Below are positions 24,298-32,831 of a stretch of DNA of 64,000 nucleotides, piece by piece. Source of the stretch: Allobosea sp. (GTDB taxonomy: Bacteria; Pseudomonadota; Alphaproteobacteria; Rhizobiales; Beijerinckiaceae). Location: positions 62,001 to 126,000 of the forward strand of contig JAAEQB010000034.1 in assembly GCA_024231975.1 (NCBI GenBank). Reading direction: 5' to 3'. Made by a program: the position numbers and the translations under genes. Below the pieces are notes generated by a model that worked only from the letters and a program-made list of their open reading frames with translations, did not search any database and was not told where the DNA came from. Each line of letters starts with the position of its first letter. Positions within the stretch are counted from its first letter, which is position 1.

Positions 24298-25986
24298 ATG
24301 ATCTCGCTCGGCTCCGGTCTCGACCGGCTCGCTAGCTTCGCGTCCGCGAGCCACCGGCGCGCCTGCCTGCTGCTCGTCCTGCTGTCGCTGGCGGCATTCC
24401 TGCCGGGCTTCGCCGGCCTGCAGCCCTTCGACCGCGACGAGCCGCGTTTCGCCCAGGCCAGCAAGCAGATGCTGGAGACGCGCGACTTCGTCGACATCCG
24501 CTTCCAGGACGAGGCCCGGCACAAGAAGCCGGTCGGTATCTACTGGCTGCAGGCGGCGAGCGTCGCCGCGGGCGAGGCGCTCGGGGTGCCAGAGGCGCGC
24601 ACCACCATGTGGCTCTACCGGCTGCCCTCGCTGGTCGGCGCGATCGCAACCGTCCTCCTGACCTATTGGGCGCTGCTTGCCTTCGTCGGCGCCCGTCTTG
24701 CTCTCCTCGGCGGGGCCTTGATGGCCGCTTGCGTGCTGCTTGGCGTCGAGGCCCGTTTCGCCAAGACCGACGCGCTGCTCGCCGCCTGCGCGGTCGCCAC
24801 CATGGGCGCGCTCGCCCGTGCCTGGCTCGACTGGACGCGCTCGCTCGCCTTCGTGCCGAGCCGCTGGAACTGGCTGGTGTTCTGGTCGGCGACGGCGCTC
24901 GGCCTGCTGCTCAAGGGGCCGATCGTGCCGATGATCTGGGGGCTGGCAGTGATCGTGCTCGCTATCCGCGAGCGCTCGCTGCGCTGGTTCGCGCCGCTGC
25001 GACCGGGACTCGGCCTGCTGCTTTGCTTGATCGTGGTGCTGCCCTGGTTCGTCGCCATCGCCATCAAGACCGGCGGAAACTTCTTCGCCGAAAGCGTCGG
25101 CAAGGACATGCTCGCCAAGGTCGGCGAGGGGCAGGAGAAGCATTGGGGCCCGCCCGGCCTCTATCTGCTGCTGTTCTTCGGCACCTATTGGCCCTCGGCC
25201 GCGCTGGCGGCGATGGCGATCCCGTTCGCCTGGGTGAAGCGGCGCGAGCCGCAGATCCTCTTCCTCCTCGCCTGGATCGTGCCGTCCTGGATCGTCTTCG
25301 AAGCGGTGCCGACCAAGCTGCCGCATTACGTGCTGCCGCTCTATCCGGCGATCACGGCGCTGCTCCTGCTGGCTCTGGTCAATGGTGGCATCAACCGCTT
25401 CCGCCGTGGCGCCGACCTGACCGCCTTCCTGATCGTCGCGGTCCCGGCGGCGCTGGTCGGCGTGTTGCTCTACGGCACCTGGACGCTCGACAGGACCTTG
25501 CCCTGGCTCGCCTTGCCGGTGCTGGCGCTGGCGCTCATCGTCGCCTTTCGCAGCTTCCTGGCCTACCGCGCGGGCGCCTTCGAGGGGGCGCTCTGGCGCG
25601 GCGTGGTCGCGAGCCTGCTGCTCGGTGCCGGCGTCTACGGCCTGGCTGCGCCGAGCCTGCGCGGCCTCAAGCTCTCGCCGCGGCTGGCCGAGGCGGTGCA
25701 GGCCGTCTCTTGCCCGAATCCCGAGGTCATGACCGTCGGCTATCGCGAACCGAGCCTCGTCTTCCTGGTCGGCACCAATCTGCGCATGGGCGCCGACGGC
25801 AGTGCTGCCGCCGCCTTCCTGCGCGAGCCTGGCTGCCGGGTCGCGCTGGTCGAAAGCCGCTTCCTCGACGGTTTCCGGCAGGGTCTCGCCGCCTCGGGAC
25901 AGTCGCCGCGGCTGCTGACCACGATCGCCGGCTTCAACCTCAACGGTGGCAAGCGCCTCGAGATGAGCGTCTATGTCCGTGAGTGA
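24298..25986 (+). CDS. ArnT/RgtA-like GT83 membrane glycosyltransferase
   Basis: 562 residues, polytopic with about 10-12 hydrophobic segments. The N-terminal periplasmic loop motif FDRDEPRFAQASKQML carries the DE pair typical of polyprenyl-phosphate-dependent GT-C enzymes (PMT/ArnT), followed by KKPVGIYWLQA. A C-terminal soluble part is present. Such enzymes take a sugar from a lipid carrier and attach it to lipid A or core at the periplasmic face. AAGGAG sits 5 bases before the ATG at 24298. The two following genes, a polyprenyl-phosphate sugar transferase and a LabN protein, fit a complete lipid-linked sugar transfer set. Confidence 0.88.
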   Translation: MISLGSGLDRLASFASASHRRACLLLVLLSLAAFLPGFAGLQPFDRDEPRFAQASKQMLETRDFVDIRFQDEARHKKPVGIYWLQAASVAAGEALGVPEARTTMWLYRLPSLVGAIATVLLTYWALLAFVGARLALLGGALMAACVLLGVEARFAKTDALLAACAVATMGALARAWLDWTRSLAFVPSRWNWLVFWSATALGLLLKGPIVPMIWGLAVIVLAIRERSLRWFAPLRPGLGLLLCLIVVLPWFVAIAIKTGGNFFAESVGKDMLAKVGEGQEKHWGPPGLYLLLFFGTYWPSAALAAMAIPFAWVKRREPQILFLLAWIVPSWIVFEAVPTKLPHYVLPLYPAITALLLLALVNGGINRFRRGADLTAFLIVAVPAALVGVLLYGTWTLDRTLPWLALPVLALALIVAFRSFLAYRAGAFEGALWRGVVASLLLGAGVYGLAAPSLRGLKLSPRLAEAVQAVSCPNPEVMTVGYREPSLVFLVGTNLRMGADGSAAAAFLREPGCRVALVESRFLDGFRQGLAASGQSPRLLTTIAGFNLNGGKRLEMSVYVRE

Positions 25987-26052
25987 TCGGCGCTTGCCCC
26001 GTCGCGGCGCTTGACGCAGTTTGCGCGCCGCCATGCAGAAAGACTTCAATCC

Positions 26053-26805
26053 GTGACCGAACCCGTGCCTTCAGACGGCCAGCCCCGGCTCAGCATCGTC
26101 GTGCCCGTCCGCAATGAGCAGGGCAACATCGCGCCGCTCGTCGCCGACATCGAGACCGCCTGCGCCGGCGTCGGCGCCTTCGAGCTGATCTATGTCGATG
26201 ACGGCTCCAGCGACGGCACTGCCGTCGCGCTCGCCGACCTCGCGCTGGCGCGGCCCTGGCTGCGGGTCGTCCGTCATGCCCAGTCCTGCGGCCAGTCGGC
26301 GGCGGTGCGCAGCGGGGTGAGGGCGGCAAAGGCCCCGATCGTCGCGACCCTCGATGGCGACGGCCAGAACGATCCGGCCTTCATCCCGGCGATGCTGACG
26401 CAGCTCGAGGCGGCAGGTCCTTCGGCCGGCCTGGTCCAGGGCCAGCGCGTCGGGCGCAAGGACACCGGCTTCAAGCGCATGCAGTCGCGCATCGCCAACA
26501 AGGTCCGCAGCGCCATCCTCAAGGACGGCACGCGTGACACCGGCTGCGGTCTGAAGTGCTTCCGTCGCGACGCCTATCTGGCGCTGCCCTATTTCGACGC
26601 GCTGCACCGCTTCATGCCGGCGCTGATGGTGCGCGAGGGCCTCACCGTGCTGCATCACGACGTGCGCGACCGCCAGCGCCTGACCGGCGTCTCGAATTAC
26701 GGCTTCTTTGACCGGCTCTGGGTCGGCATCCTCGACCTTGCCGGCGTCTGGTGGCTGATCCGGCGCCGCAAACGTGTGCCTGAGATCGTGATGGAGGCGC
26801 GCTGA
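26053..26805 (+). CDS. Polyprenyl-phosphate glycosyltransferase (DPM1/RgtE-like GT2)
   Basis: 250 residues with a GT-A fold: LSIVVPVRNEQGNIAPLV, IYVDDGSSDGT (donor binding) and VATLDGDGQNDP (metal-binding DGD). KDTGFKRMQSRIANKVR and DTGCGLKCFRRDAY resemble dolichol-phosphate-mannose-synthase-like enzymes, which load a sugar on polyprenyl phosphate at the cytoplasmic face. It would supply the lipid-linked donor for the GT83 enzyme encoded upstream. The GTG at 26053 is the likely start; a TTG at 26011 is also in frame. The stop shares one base with the next ATG, so translation is coupled. Confidence 0.87.
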   Translation: MTEPVPSDGQPRLSIVVPVRNEQGNIAPLVADIETACAGVGAFELIYVDDGSSDGTAVALADLALARPWLRVVRHAQSCGQSAAVRSGVRAAKAPIVATLDGDGQNDPAFIPAMLTQLEAAGPSAGLVQGQRVGRKDTGFKRMQSRIANKVRSAILKDGTRDTGCGLKCFRRDAYLALPYFDALHRFMPALMVREGLTVLHHDVRDRQRLTGVSNYGFFDRLWVGILDLAGVWWLIRRRKRVPEIVMEAR

Positions 26806-27149
26806 TGCTCGTCGACCTGCAGAATATGATCGGGGATTATTTCCACGACGTCTTCGTCAACAAGGTGGACTGGTGGGTGCTGCTCGGCGTGGTCGCGCAG
26901 GGGCTGTTCACCATGCGCTTCGTGGTGCAGTGGCTCGCCAGCGAGAAGGCGCAACGCTCGGTCGTGCCGATGACATTCTGGTGGTTCTCGATCGGCGGCG
27001 GCACGTTGCTCCTGATCTACGCACTCTATCGCCGCGATCCGGTCTTCATCCTCGGCCAGGGCTTCGGGGTGTTCGTCTACCTGCGCAATCTGCAATTCGT
27101 GCTGCGGGCCAAGGCGCGTGGCGACGACACGAATTCCGCGCCGGGTTGA
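26805..27149 (+). CDS. LabN (lipid A biosynthesis N-terminal) domain membrane protein
   Basis: 114 residues with three hydrophobic segments. VDWWVLLGVVAQGLFTMRFV, QWLASEKAQRSVVPMTFWW and GFGVFVYLRNLQFV are the landmarks of the small LabN domain family. These proteins are often encoded with polyprenyl-phosphate sugar transferases and GT83 enzymes, as in this operon, and may act in presenting or flipping the lipid-linked sugar. The role is inferred from context. The ATG overlaps the stop of the GT2 gene by one base. Confidence 0.85.
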   Translation: MLVDLQNMIGDYFHDVFVNKVDWWVLLGVVAQGLFTMRFVVQWLASEKAQRSVVPMTFWWFSIGGGTLLLIYALYRRDPVFILGQGFGVFVYLRNLQFVLRAKARGDDTNSAPG

Positions 27150-27158
27150 AGCGAGACG

Positions 27159-27869
27159 TCAGTATTCGCCTGTCGGGAAGCCGTGGCGTGCCATCATGGC
27201 GCGATGCCAATCGCTTCCGACAAGGCCTTCGAGGGCAGCGTCGAAACGCTGCCGCAGCGAAGCGTGCTGCTTGCCGAAAGCAAAGGCTCCGGCCGCTGGC
27301 ACGCTTTCACTCGCGGACACGTTGACGATCGCGAGCCCTGCATCGGGTTCGCGGGCGAGGTAGCCGCGATGGGCCATGGCGACGCTGGCATAGGCGTCGG
27401 CTCGGCCAGTCCTGACTGCGACGACCGCTTCTTCCTGGGTCGCGACGCGGATCATCCGCTCCGGCGCAATGCCGGCGGTGAGCCCGGCTTGCTCCTGAAC
27501 CTGCTCAGCGACGACTGCCAGCCGAGCACCTGTCGTCGCGACCGCGTGATAGCCGGTCAGCCGAGCGCGATCCTCCGTTCGCACGAGCAGCCCGTCGGCG
27601 AGCGCCCAGACAGGGCGGCTGAAATCGACGAGCTGCTGGCGCTCGGAGGTAACGAAGAGCGGGGTGGTCAGCGTCCAGCGCCCGCTGGCGAGGCCGGGCA
27701 GCAGTTCGGCGAAGGTGGTCAAACGCTGCTCGAACCGCGTGATGCCCAGTGCGTGCAAGACGGTGGTAACCAGCTCGACATCGCAACCTTGCGCCGCGCT
27801 GCTGGCTGCCGGCCAGCAGAAGGGCGGCTCGTCGAGATAGGCGAAGACGACGGGCCCGCTCGGCGCCAC
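27159..27869 (-). CDS. Family-3 solute-binding-like protein without signal peptide
   Basis: 236 residues with a periplasmic-binding-like fold: VVFAYLDEPPFCW, RFEQRLTTFAELLPGLASG, TTPLFVTSERQQLVDFSRPV and ATQEEAVVAVRTGRADAYAS. The N-terminus begins directly with the first strand; no signal peptide is present in any start option that fits. The GTG at 27869 lies 8 bases after the metC stop, implying translational coupling with metC. It may act in the cytoplasm as a ligand-binding protein, or its export signal may have been lost. It converges with the LabN operon. Confidence 0.7.
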   Translation of the reverse strand: MAPSGPVVFAYLDEPPFCWPAASSAAQGCDVELVTTVLHALGITRFEQRLTTFAELLPGLASGRWTLTTPLFVTSERQQLVDFSRPVWALADGLLVRTEDRARLTGYHAVATTGARLAVVAEQVQEQAGLTAGIAPERMIRVATQEEAVVAVRTGRADAYASVAMAHRGYLAREPDAGLAIVNVSASESVPAAGAFAFGKQHASLRQRFDAALEGLVGSDWHRAMMARHGFPTGEY

Positions 27870-27877
27870 GGCCGCGC

Positions 27878-29068
27878 TCAGCTCGCGGCTCTGAGCCGCG
27901 CAAACCCCGCGTCGAGGTCCTCCCTCAGGTCCTCGAGGTCCTCGAGCCCGATATGCAGGCGGATCGTCGGCCCCTTGAAGCCCGGCTTGGTCGCGGTGCG
28001 ATAGCGCTTGCAGTCGAAGGGCAGCACCAGGCTCTCATAGCCGCCCCAGGATGCGCCCATGCCGAACAGGGTGAGCCCGTCGAGCATGGCGGCCACCGCC
28101 TTCATCGAAACCGGTTGCAGCTCGATCGAGAACAGCGAGCAGGCGCCGGTGAAGTCGCGCTTCCAGATGGCGTGGCCGGGATCGGAGGGCAATGCCGGAT
28201 GGATCACGCGGGCGACCTCGGGACGCGCCGCCAACCAGTTCGCCATCTCGATCCCGGCTGGCATCTGCTCCTTCAGCCGGACGGCCATGGTGCGGATGCC
28301 GCGCAGCGTCAGATAGGCATCCTCGGCGGCGATGATCACGCCGAGAGCGTCCCAGCTCAGCTTGAGTTGGGCGTAGAACTCCGGCGTGCGGGCCGACACC
28401 GTGCCGATCAGCACGTCGGAGTGCCCGGCGTAGTATTTCGTCCCTGCCTGGACCGAGACGTCGACCCCGAATTTGTGGGCGTCGAAGAAGAGCGGCGTCG
28501 CCCAGGTGTTGTCCATCATCACCATGATGTCGCGCGCATGGGCCGCTGCAACGATTGCCGGGATGTCCTGGACCTCCAGGGTCTGGGACCCCGGCGACTC
28601 CGTCCAGACCGCCCTTGTGTTCGGCTTGAACAGCGCCGCGATGCCTGCACCGATGAGCGGGTCGTAATAGGTGACCTCGACACCGTAGCGCGGCAGCATC
28701 CGGTCGCAGAAATTGCGCATCGGATGGTAGACGCTGTCGGTCACGAGAAAATGGTCGCCCGCCCTGAGGAAGGCGAGCGCGGGCAAGGTACAGGCGAGCA
28801 GGCCGGACGAGCAGGCGAGAACGCCCGCGCCGCCCTCCATCGTGTCGGCGGCGGCGAGCAGCGCATCGATGGTCGGGCTGCCTGCGGTGCCGTAGCTGTA
28901 GCGCGCCTTGCGGACGAGGAAATCCTCGGTGTTCGGATAGACCACCGTCGAGCCGCGGACGATCGGCGGGTTGACGAAGCCGTAGCTGTCGGACGGGTCG
29001 CGGCCGGCGAGGGCGAGGCGGGTCTTCTCGCGCAGCCGCGCGAATTCGGGCTTGGACAGCTTTTTCAT
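27878..29068 (-). CDS. metC: Cystathionine beta-lyase (Cys/Met metabolism PLP enzyme)
   Basis: 396 residues. A PLP-dependent lyase of the gamma-family: RYSYGTAGSPTIDAL, GVLACSSGLLACTLPALAFL (cofactor phosphate loop), VMMDNTWATP with the PLP-ring Asp, and QAGTKYYAGHSDVLIG with the Schiff-base Lys. It converts cystathionine to homocysteine and pyruvate in methionine synthesis; related enzymes also act as cysteine or alliin lyases. The ATG at 29068 (MKKLSKPEF) is chosen as the conserved start. A solute-binding-like gene follows with 8 bases between, and the amino-acid transporter locus is divergent. Confidence 0.9.
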   Translation of the reverse strand: MKKLSKPEFARLREKTRLALAGRDPSDSYGFVNPPIVRGSTVVYPNTEDFLVRKARYSYGTAGSPTIDALLAAADTMEGGAGVLACSSGLLACTLPALAFLRAGDHFLVTDSVYHPMRNFCDRMLPRYGVEVTYYDPLIGAGIAALFKPNTRAVWTESPGSQTLEVQDIPAIVAAAHARDIMVMMDNTWATPLFFDAHKFGVDVSVQAGTKYYAGHSDVLIGTVSARTPEFYAQLKLSWDALGVIIAAEDAYLTLRGIRTMAVRLKEQMPAGIEMANWLAARPEVARVIHPALPSDPGHAIWKRDFTGACSLFSIELQPVSMKAVAAMLDGLTLFGMGASWGGYESLVLPFDCKRYRTATKPGFKGPTIRLHIGLEDLEDLREDLDAGFARLRAAS

Positions 29069-29330
29069 GGCGGAGGAGCAGCGTGGGAGGAAGGACGGTT
29101 GTGGTCGCACTTGACCACCCCCCGAAAGTCGCATGTGATGTTGGTCGTGAAAAGGGGCAGATATACCAGCTGCCCTTGCTTGACGCTCATGCAAGGCTCT
29201 GGCAATCGGCCAGCGCCGAACTTCGCATAAGTTTTGGGCATCGAACGGGGCAGCAAGTCGCGACGATGCGAGGGGACCGGCACGTTCCGGCCGGCAAGGG
29301 CCGGCAGGGCCATCAACGGGAGAAATCGAT
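29069..29330. promoter_or_regulatory. Divergent intergenic region between metC and the aap locus
   Basis: 262 bp without a gene. It contains a short inverted repeat GGGGCAG-N9-CTGCCCT near 29154-29175 and a hairpin CCGGC-AAGG-GCCGG near 29292-29305 just before the first binding-protein gene, whose ribosome site is GGGAGAA. No recognised riboswitch, and no clear sigma-54 site, was found. Confidence 0.4.
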
Positions 29331-30356
29331 ATGAAGAAGTTCATGGCAGCCGCGGTCGCCGGATTCGGCTTCGCGCTGGCCGCGGCGAGCGCACAGGCGC
29401 AGGCGCCGCAAACCCTCGCTCAGGTCAAGAGCAGGGGCATTCTCAATTGCGGCTCCAATACCGGCCTCGCCGGTTTCGGCGTGCCGGATGCGCAGGGTAA
29501 CTGGACCGGCCTCGACGTCGACTTCTGCCGCGCCATCGCCGCGACGGTCTTCAACGACCCGACCAAGGTGAAGTTCATCCCGCTCTCGGCCAAGGACCGC
29601 TTCACGGCCCTGCAGTCGGGCGAGATCGACGTGCTCGTGCGCAACTCGACCTGGACGATGTCGCGCGACACCGCGCTCGGCCTGCAGTTCACCGGCGTCA
29701 ACTACTATGACGGCCAGGGCTTCATGGTCCGCAAGAAGCTCGGCGTGACCTCGGCGATGCAGCTCAACGGCGCCTCGGTCTGCACCCAGCAGGGCACCAC
29801 GACCGAGCTCAACCTCGCCGACTTCTTCCGCGCCAACAACCTGAAGTACGAAGTCGTCGCCTTCGCGACCTCGGACGAGACCGTCAAGGCCTATGATTCC
29901 GGCCGCTGCGACGCCTTCACCACCGACGCCTCGGGCCTCTACGCCGAGCGTTTCAAGCTGACCGCGCCGGACGATCACATGGTCCTGCCCGAGATCATCT
30001 CGAAGGAGCCTCTCGGACCGGCGACCCGCAACAACGACGCCCAGTGGTTCGGCCTGGTGAAGTGGGTCCACTACGCCATGCTCAACGCCGAAGAACTCGG
30101 CGTGACCAAGGCCAATGTCGACGAGATGATGAAATCGGCCAATCCCGAGATCAAGCGCCTGCTCGGCACCGAGGGCAAGTTCGGCGAGAGCATCGGCCTG
30201 ACGACGGACTGGGCCTATCGCATCATCAAGCATGTCGGCAATTACGGCGAGAGCTTCGAGCGCTCGGTCGGCCAGGGCTCGCTGCTGAAGATCGCCCGTG
30301 GCCAGAACGCGCTTTGGACCAAGGGCGGCCTGCAATACGCACCGCCGGTCCGCTAA
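29331..30356 (+). CDS. aapJ: General L-amino-acid ABC transporter periplasmic binding protein, copy 1
   Basis: 341 residues. The signal peptide ends near residue 22 (SAQAQAP). The mature protein shows the AapJ/BztA pattern: RGILNCGSNTGLAGFG, DVDFCRAIAATVF, LVRNSTWTMSRDTALGL, GASVCTQQGTTTELNLADFF and KIARGQNALWTKGG. It binds amino acids such as Glu, Gln and Asp in the periplasm and delivers them to the permease encoded downstream. It is the first of three tandem paralogues. A strong hairpin after its stop suggests its transcript partly ends there, giving high copy of this protein. Confidence 0.93.
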   Translation: MKKFMAAAVAGFGFALAAASAQAQAPQTLAQVKSRGILNCGSNTGLAGFGVPDAQGNWTGLDVDFCRAIAATVFNDPTKVKFIPLSAKDRFTALQSGEIDVLVRNSTWTMSRDTALGLQFTGVNYYDGQGFMVRKKLGVTSAMQLNGASVCTQQGTTTELNLADFFRANNLKYEVVAFATSDETVKAYDSGRCDAFTTDASGLYAERFKLTAPDDHMVLPEIISKEPLGPATRNNDAQWFGLVKWVHYAMLNAEELGVTKANVDEMMKSANPEIKRLLGTEGKFGESIGLTTDWAYRIIKHVGNYGESFERSVGQGSLLKIARGQNALWTKGGLQYAPPVR

Positions 30357-30365
30357 GGGGCCATG

Positions 30366-30394
30366 CGGGGCGGGCGCTTCCAGCGTCCGCCCCG
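30366..30394 (+). terminator. Rho-independent terminator or attenuator after aapJ copy 1
   Basis: A 13-bp stem (30366-30378 with 30382-30394, one G-T pair) with loop TCC, followed by GATTCTTTT. It lies 10 bases after the stop and 108 bases before the second binding-protein gene. Confidence 0.75.
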
Positions 30395-30476
30395 ATTCTT
30401 TTCCAGGGTACTGGACAAGGTGGCTTGCGGGCCCGCACCGATTGCGGATCCGTCCACCGACCGAGAACGGGCTGAA

Positions 30477-30497
30477 CCCGTTCCGCCAGACAGGGGA
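30477..30497 (+). repeat. Leader repeat upstream of binding protein 2 (with SD)
   Basis: The 21-bp sequence at 30477-30497 recurs at 31635-31655 before the third binding protein with one difference (CCCGTTCCGCCA, G or A, ACAGGGGA). Each copy contains the ribosome site AGGGGA and forms the 3' arm of a small hairpin (GAACGGG-CTGAA-CCCGTTC at 30465-30483; CGGG-AAAA-CCCG at 31627-31638). The leader was evidently duplicated with the gene. Confidence 0.8.
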
Positions 30498-30502
30498 TAT
30501 GC

Positions 30503-31522
30503 ATGATCCGGATCATCAGCGCGGTGCTGTTCGCCGTCGCGGCGTTGTTCAGCTCCGCGAGCGCGCAGGCGCAGCAGACCCTCGCTCAGATCAAGAGCAG
30601 GGGCGTTCTGAACTGTGGCTCCAATACCGGCCTGATCGGCTTCGGCGCGCCTGATCCCCAGGGCAACTGGAGCGGTCTCGACGTCGATTATTGCCGCGCG
30701 ATCGCTGCGGCGATCTTCAACGACCCGGCCAAGGTGAAGTTCATCCCGCTCTCGGCCAATGACCGCTTCAAGGCGCTCCTGGCCGGTGACGTCGACGTGC
30801 TCGTGCGCAATTCGACCTGGACGATCAGCAACGACACCCCACCCGGCCTGCTCTTCACCAATGTGAATTACTACGACGGCCAGGGCCTGATGGTGCGCCG
30901 CAAGCTCGGCGTGATGTCGGTGATGCAGCTGGCCGGTGCCTCGATCTGCGTGCAGCGCGGCACGACGACCGAGCTCAACCTCGTCGACTTCTTCAAGACC
31001 AACAATCTCCGGCACACCATCGTTTCCTTCGACACAGGTCCGGAGACGCTCAAGGCCTACGATGCCGGCCGCTGCGACGCCTTCACCACCGACGCCTCGT
31101 CGCTCTATTCCGAGCGCCTGAAGCTGACCGCGCCGGACGACCATATGGTCCTCGTCGAGATCATCTCGAAGGAGCCGCTCGGTCCGCTGACCCGCGACAA
31201 TGATTCGCAATGGTTCAAGCTGGTGCGCTGGGTCCATTTCGCCATGTTGAACGCCGAGGAGCTCGGCGTGACCAAGGCCAATGTCGACCAGATGCGCGGT
31301 TCGACCAACCCGGAGATCAGGCGTCTGCTCGGCATCGACGGCAAGTTCGGCGAGGGCCTCGGCCTGACGGCCGACTGGGCCTACCGGATCGTCAAGCATA
31401 TCGGCAATTACGGCGAGAGCTTCGAACGTACCGTCGGCAGCCGCTCGGTGCTCCGGATGTCGCGCGGCCAGAACGCGCTCTGGACCAAGGGGGGCTTGCA
31501 ATACGCGCCGCCGATCCGGTGA
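30503..31522 (+). CDS. General L-amino-acid ABC transporter periplasmic binding protein, copy 2
   Basis: 339 residues. A signal peptide ends near residue 23 (SASAQAQQ), followed by the same AapJ-type domain: RGVLNCGSNTGLIGFG, DVDYCRAIAAAIF, VRNSTWTISNDTPPGLLF, GASICVQRGTTTELNLVDFF. It differs from copies 1 and 3 at several places near the ligand pocket, such as NDTPPG for RDTALG and VQRG for TQQG, so its ligand preference may differ. It has its own hairpin-plus-SD leader. It most likely feeds the same permease pair downstream. Confidence 0.92.
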   Translation: MIRIISAVLFAVAALFSSASAQAQQTLAQIKSRGVLNCGSNTGLIGFGAPDPQGNWSGLDVDYCRAIAAAIFNDPAKVKFIPLSANDRFKALLAGDVDVLVRNSTWTISNDTPPGLLFTNVNYYDGQGLMVRRKLGVMSVMQLAGASICVQRGTTTELNLVDFFKTNNLRHTIVSFDTGPETLKAYDAGRCDAFTTDASSLYSERLKLTAPDDHMVLVEIISKEPLGPLTRDNDSQWFKLVRWVHFAMLNAEELGVTKANVDQMRGSTNPEIRRLLGIDGKFGEGLGLTADWAYRIVKHIGNYGESFERTVGSRSVLRMSRGQNALWTKGGLQYAPPIR

Positions 31523-31634
31523 GGCCGAGGGAGACGGCACGCCCAGGATCGGCTCGAGAAATATAGCCTGAGAAGGGAGAGCATGGCCGGCGGGGACTGG
31601 CCCAGGGCTTGCTAGCTAATCGAGAGCGGGAAAA

Positions 31635-31655
31635 CCCGTTCCGCCAAACAGGGGA
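31635..31655 (+). repeat. Leader repeat upstream of binding protein 3 (with SD)
   Basis: Second copy of the 21-bp leader described at 30477-30497, 20 of 21 bases identical. It ends 8 bases before the ATG at 31664 and contains AGGGGA. Confidence 0.8.
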
Positions 31656-31663
31656 CAACAACA

Positions 31664-32686
31664 ATGAAACAGATCATTGGCGCGGCGCTTGTCGCCGTCA
31701 CCGCTGCCATATGTGCAGGCGGAGCATCGGCTCAGTCGCCTACTCTGGCGCAGGTCAAGAATCGCGGAATCCTGCTCTGCGGCTCTGGCACCGGTCTTGC
31801 CGGTTTCGGCATCCCTGATCAGCAGGGTAATTGGAGCGGCATGGACGTGGACGTCTGCCGCGCCGTTGCCTCGGCCATCTTCAACGATCCGACCAAGGTC
31901 AAGTTCATCCCGCTCTCGGCCAAGGACCGCTTCACCTCGCTGCAGTCGGGCGAGGTCGATCTTCTCTCGCGGACAACGATCTGGACGATCTCGCGCGATA
32001 CCGCGCTGGGGCTGAATTTCGCCGGCATCAACTACTATGACGGCCAGGGCTTCATGGTGCGCAAGAAGCTCGGTATCGATTCCGTGCTGAAGCTCGCCGG
32101 CGCTTCGATATGCACCCAGCAGGGCACCACGACCGAACTCAACCTCGCCGACTATTTCCGCAGCAACAACATCAAGTACGAGGTTGTCGCCTTCGCCTCC
32201 AACCAGGAGACGGTCAAGGCCTATGAGGCCGGTCGCTGTGACGCGTTCACCACCGACGCCTCAGGTCTTTATGCCGAGCGCCTGACGCTCTCGAATCCCG
32301 AAGATCACATGGTGTTGCCGGAGATCATCTCGAAGGAGCCGCTCGGCCCCGTTGTCCGCCACGGCGACGATGTCTGGCTCGATATCGTCAAGTGGTCGCT
32401 CTTCGCTATGATCAATGCCGAGGAGCTGGGCATCACGAAGGCGAATGCCGATCAGATGCTCAAATCCGACAATCCCGAGATCAAGCGTTTCGTCGGGACT
32501 GAAGGCAAGTTCGGCGAGCCGATGGGCCTGACCAACGACTGGGCCTACCGCATCGTCAAGCATGTCGGCAATTACGGCGAGAGCTTCGAGCGCAACGTCG
32601 GCGCTGGCTCGCTGCTCAAGATCGCGCGCGGCCAGAACGCGCTCTGGAGCAAGGGCGGGCTGCAATACGCGCCGCCGATCCGCTGA
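31664..32686 (+). CDS. General L-amino-acid ABC transporter periplasmic binding protein, copy 3
   Basis: 340 residues. The signal peptide ends near residue 24 (GGASAQSP). The domain reads RGILLCGSGTGLAGFG, DVDVCRAVASAIF, LLSRTTIWTISRDTALGL, GASICTQQGTTTELNLADYF. The SRTTIWT segment differs from VRNSTWT of copies 1 and 2 at a position expected to contact the ligand alpha-carboxyl, again hinting at changed preference. It lies nearest to the permease genes, separated by 145 bp containing a perfect 12-bp hairpin. Confidence 0.93.
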   Translation: MKQIIGAALVAVTAAICAGGASAQSPTLAQVKNRGILLCGSGTGLAGFGIPDQQGNWSGMDVDVCRAVASAIFNDPTKVKFIPLSAKDRFTSLQSGEVDLLSRTTIWTISRDTALGLNFAGINYYDGQGFMVRKKLGIDSVLKLAGASICTQQGTTTELNLADYFRSNNIKYEVVAFASNQETVKAYEAGRCDAFTTDASGLYAERLTLSNPEDHMVLPEIISKEPLGPVVRHGDDVWLDIVKWSLFAMINAEELGITKANADQMLKSDNPEIKRFVGTEGKFGEPMGLTNDWAYRIVKHVGNYGESFERNVGAGSLLKIARGQNALWSKGGLQYAPPIR

Positions 32687-32691
32687 GAACC

Positions 32692-32721
32692 ATCAATGCG
32701 CGGCATCCACCGCGCATTGAT
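32692..32721 (+). promoter_or_regulatory. Perfect 12-bp hairpin between binding protein 3 and permease genes
   Basis: ATCAATGCGCGG (32692-32703) pairs fully with CCGCGCATTGAT (32710-32721) around loop CATCCA. No T-run follows, so it looks more like a 3'-end stabiliser or processing site than a simple terminator. Such elements often keep binding-protein mRNA more abundant than permease mRNA. Confidence 0.7.
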
Positions 32722-32831
32722 CCTTGAAGCTGTCATGTTCCGGCGAACCGGATAACAATACCGGCCGGCAGTGATCCTTCCGGGTCGCTTGCCGGACCCG
32801 CGGTCGCCAACATTCGAAAAGGGCGTCAGAC

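Noticed and set aside
29069..29330. SAM riboswitch before metC or the aap locus
   Set aside because: Only short inverted repeats were found; the conserved core of known SAM riboswitch classes was not recognised.
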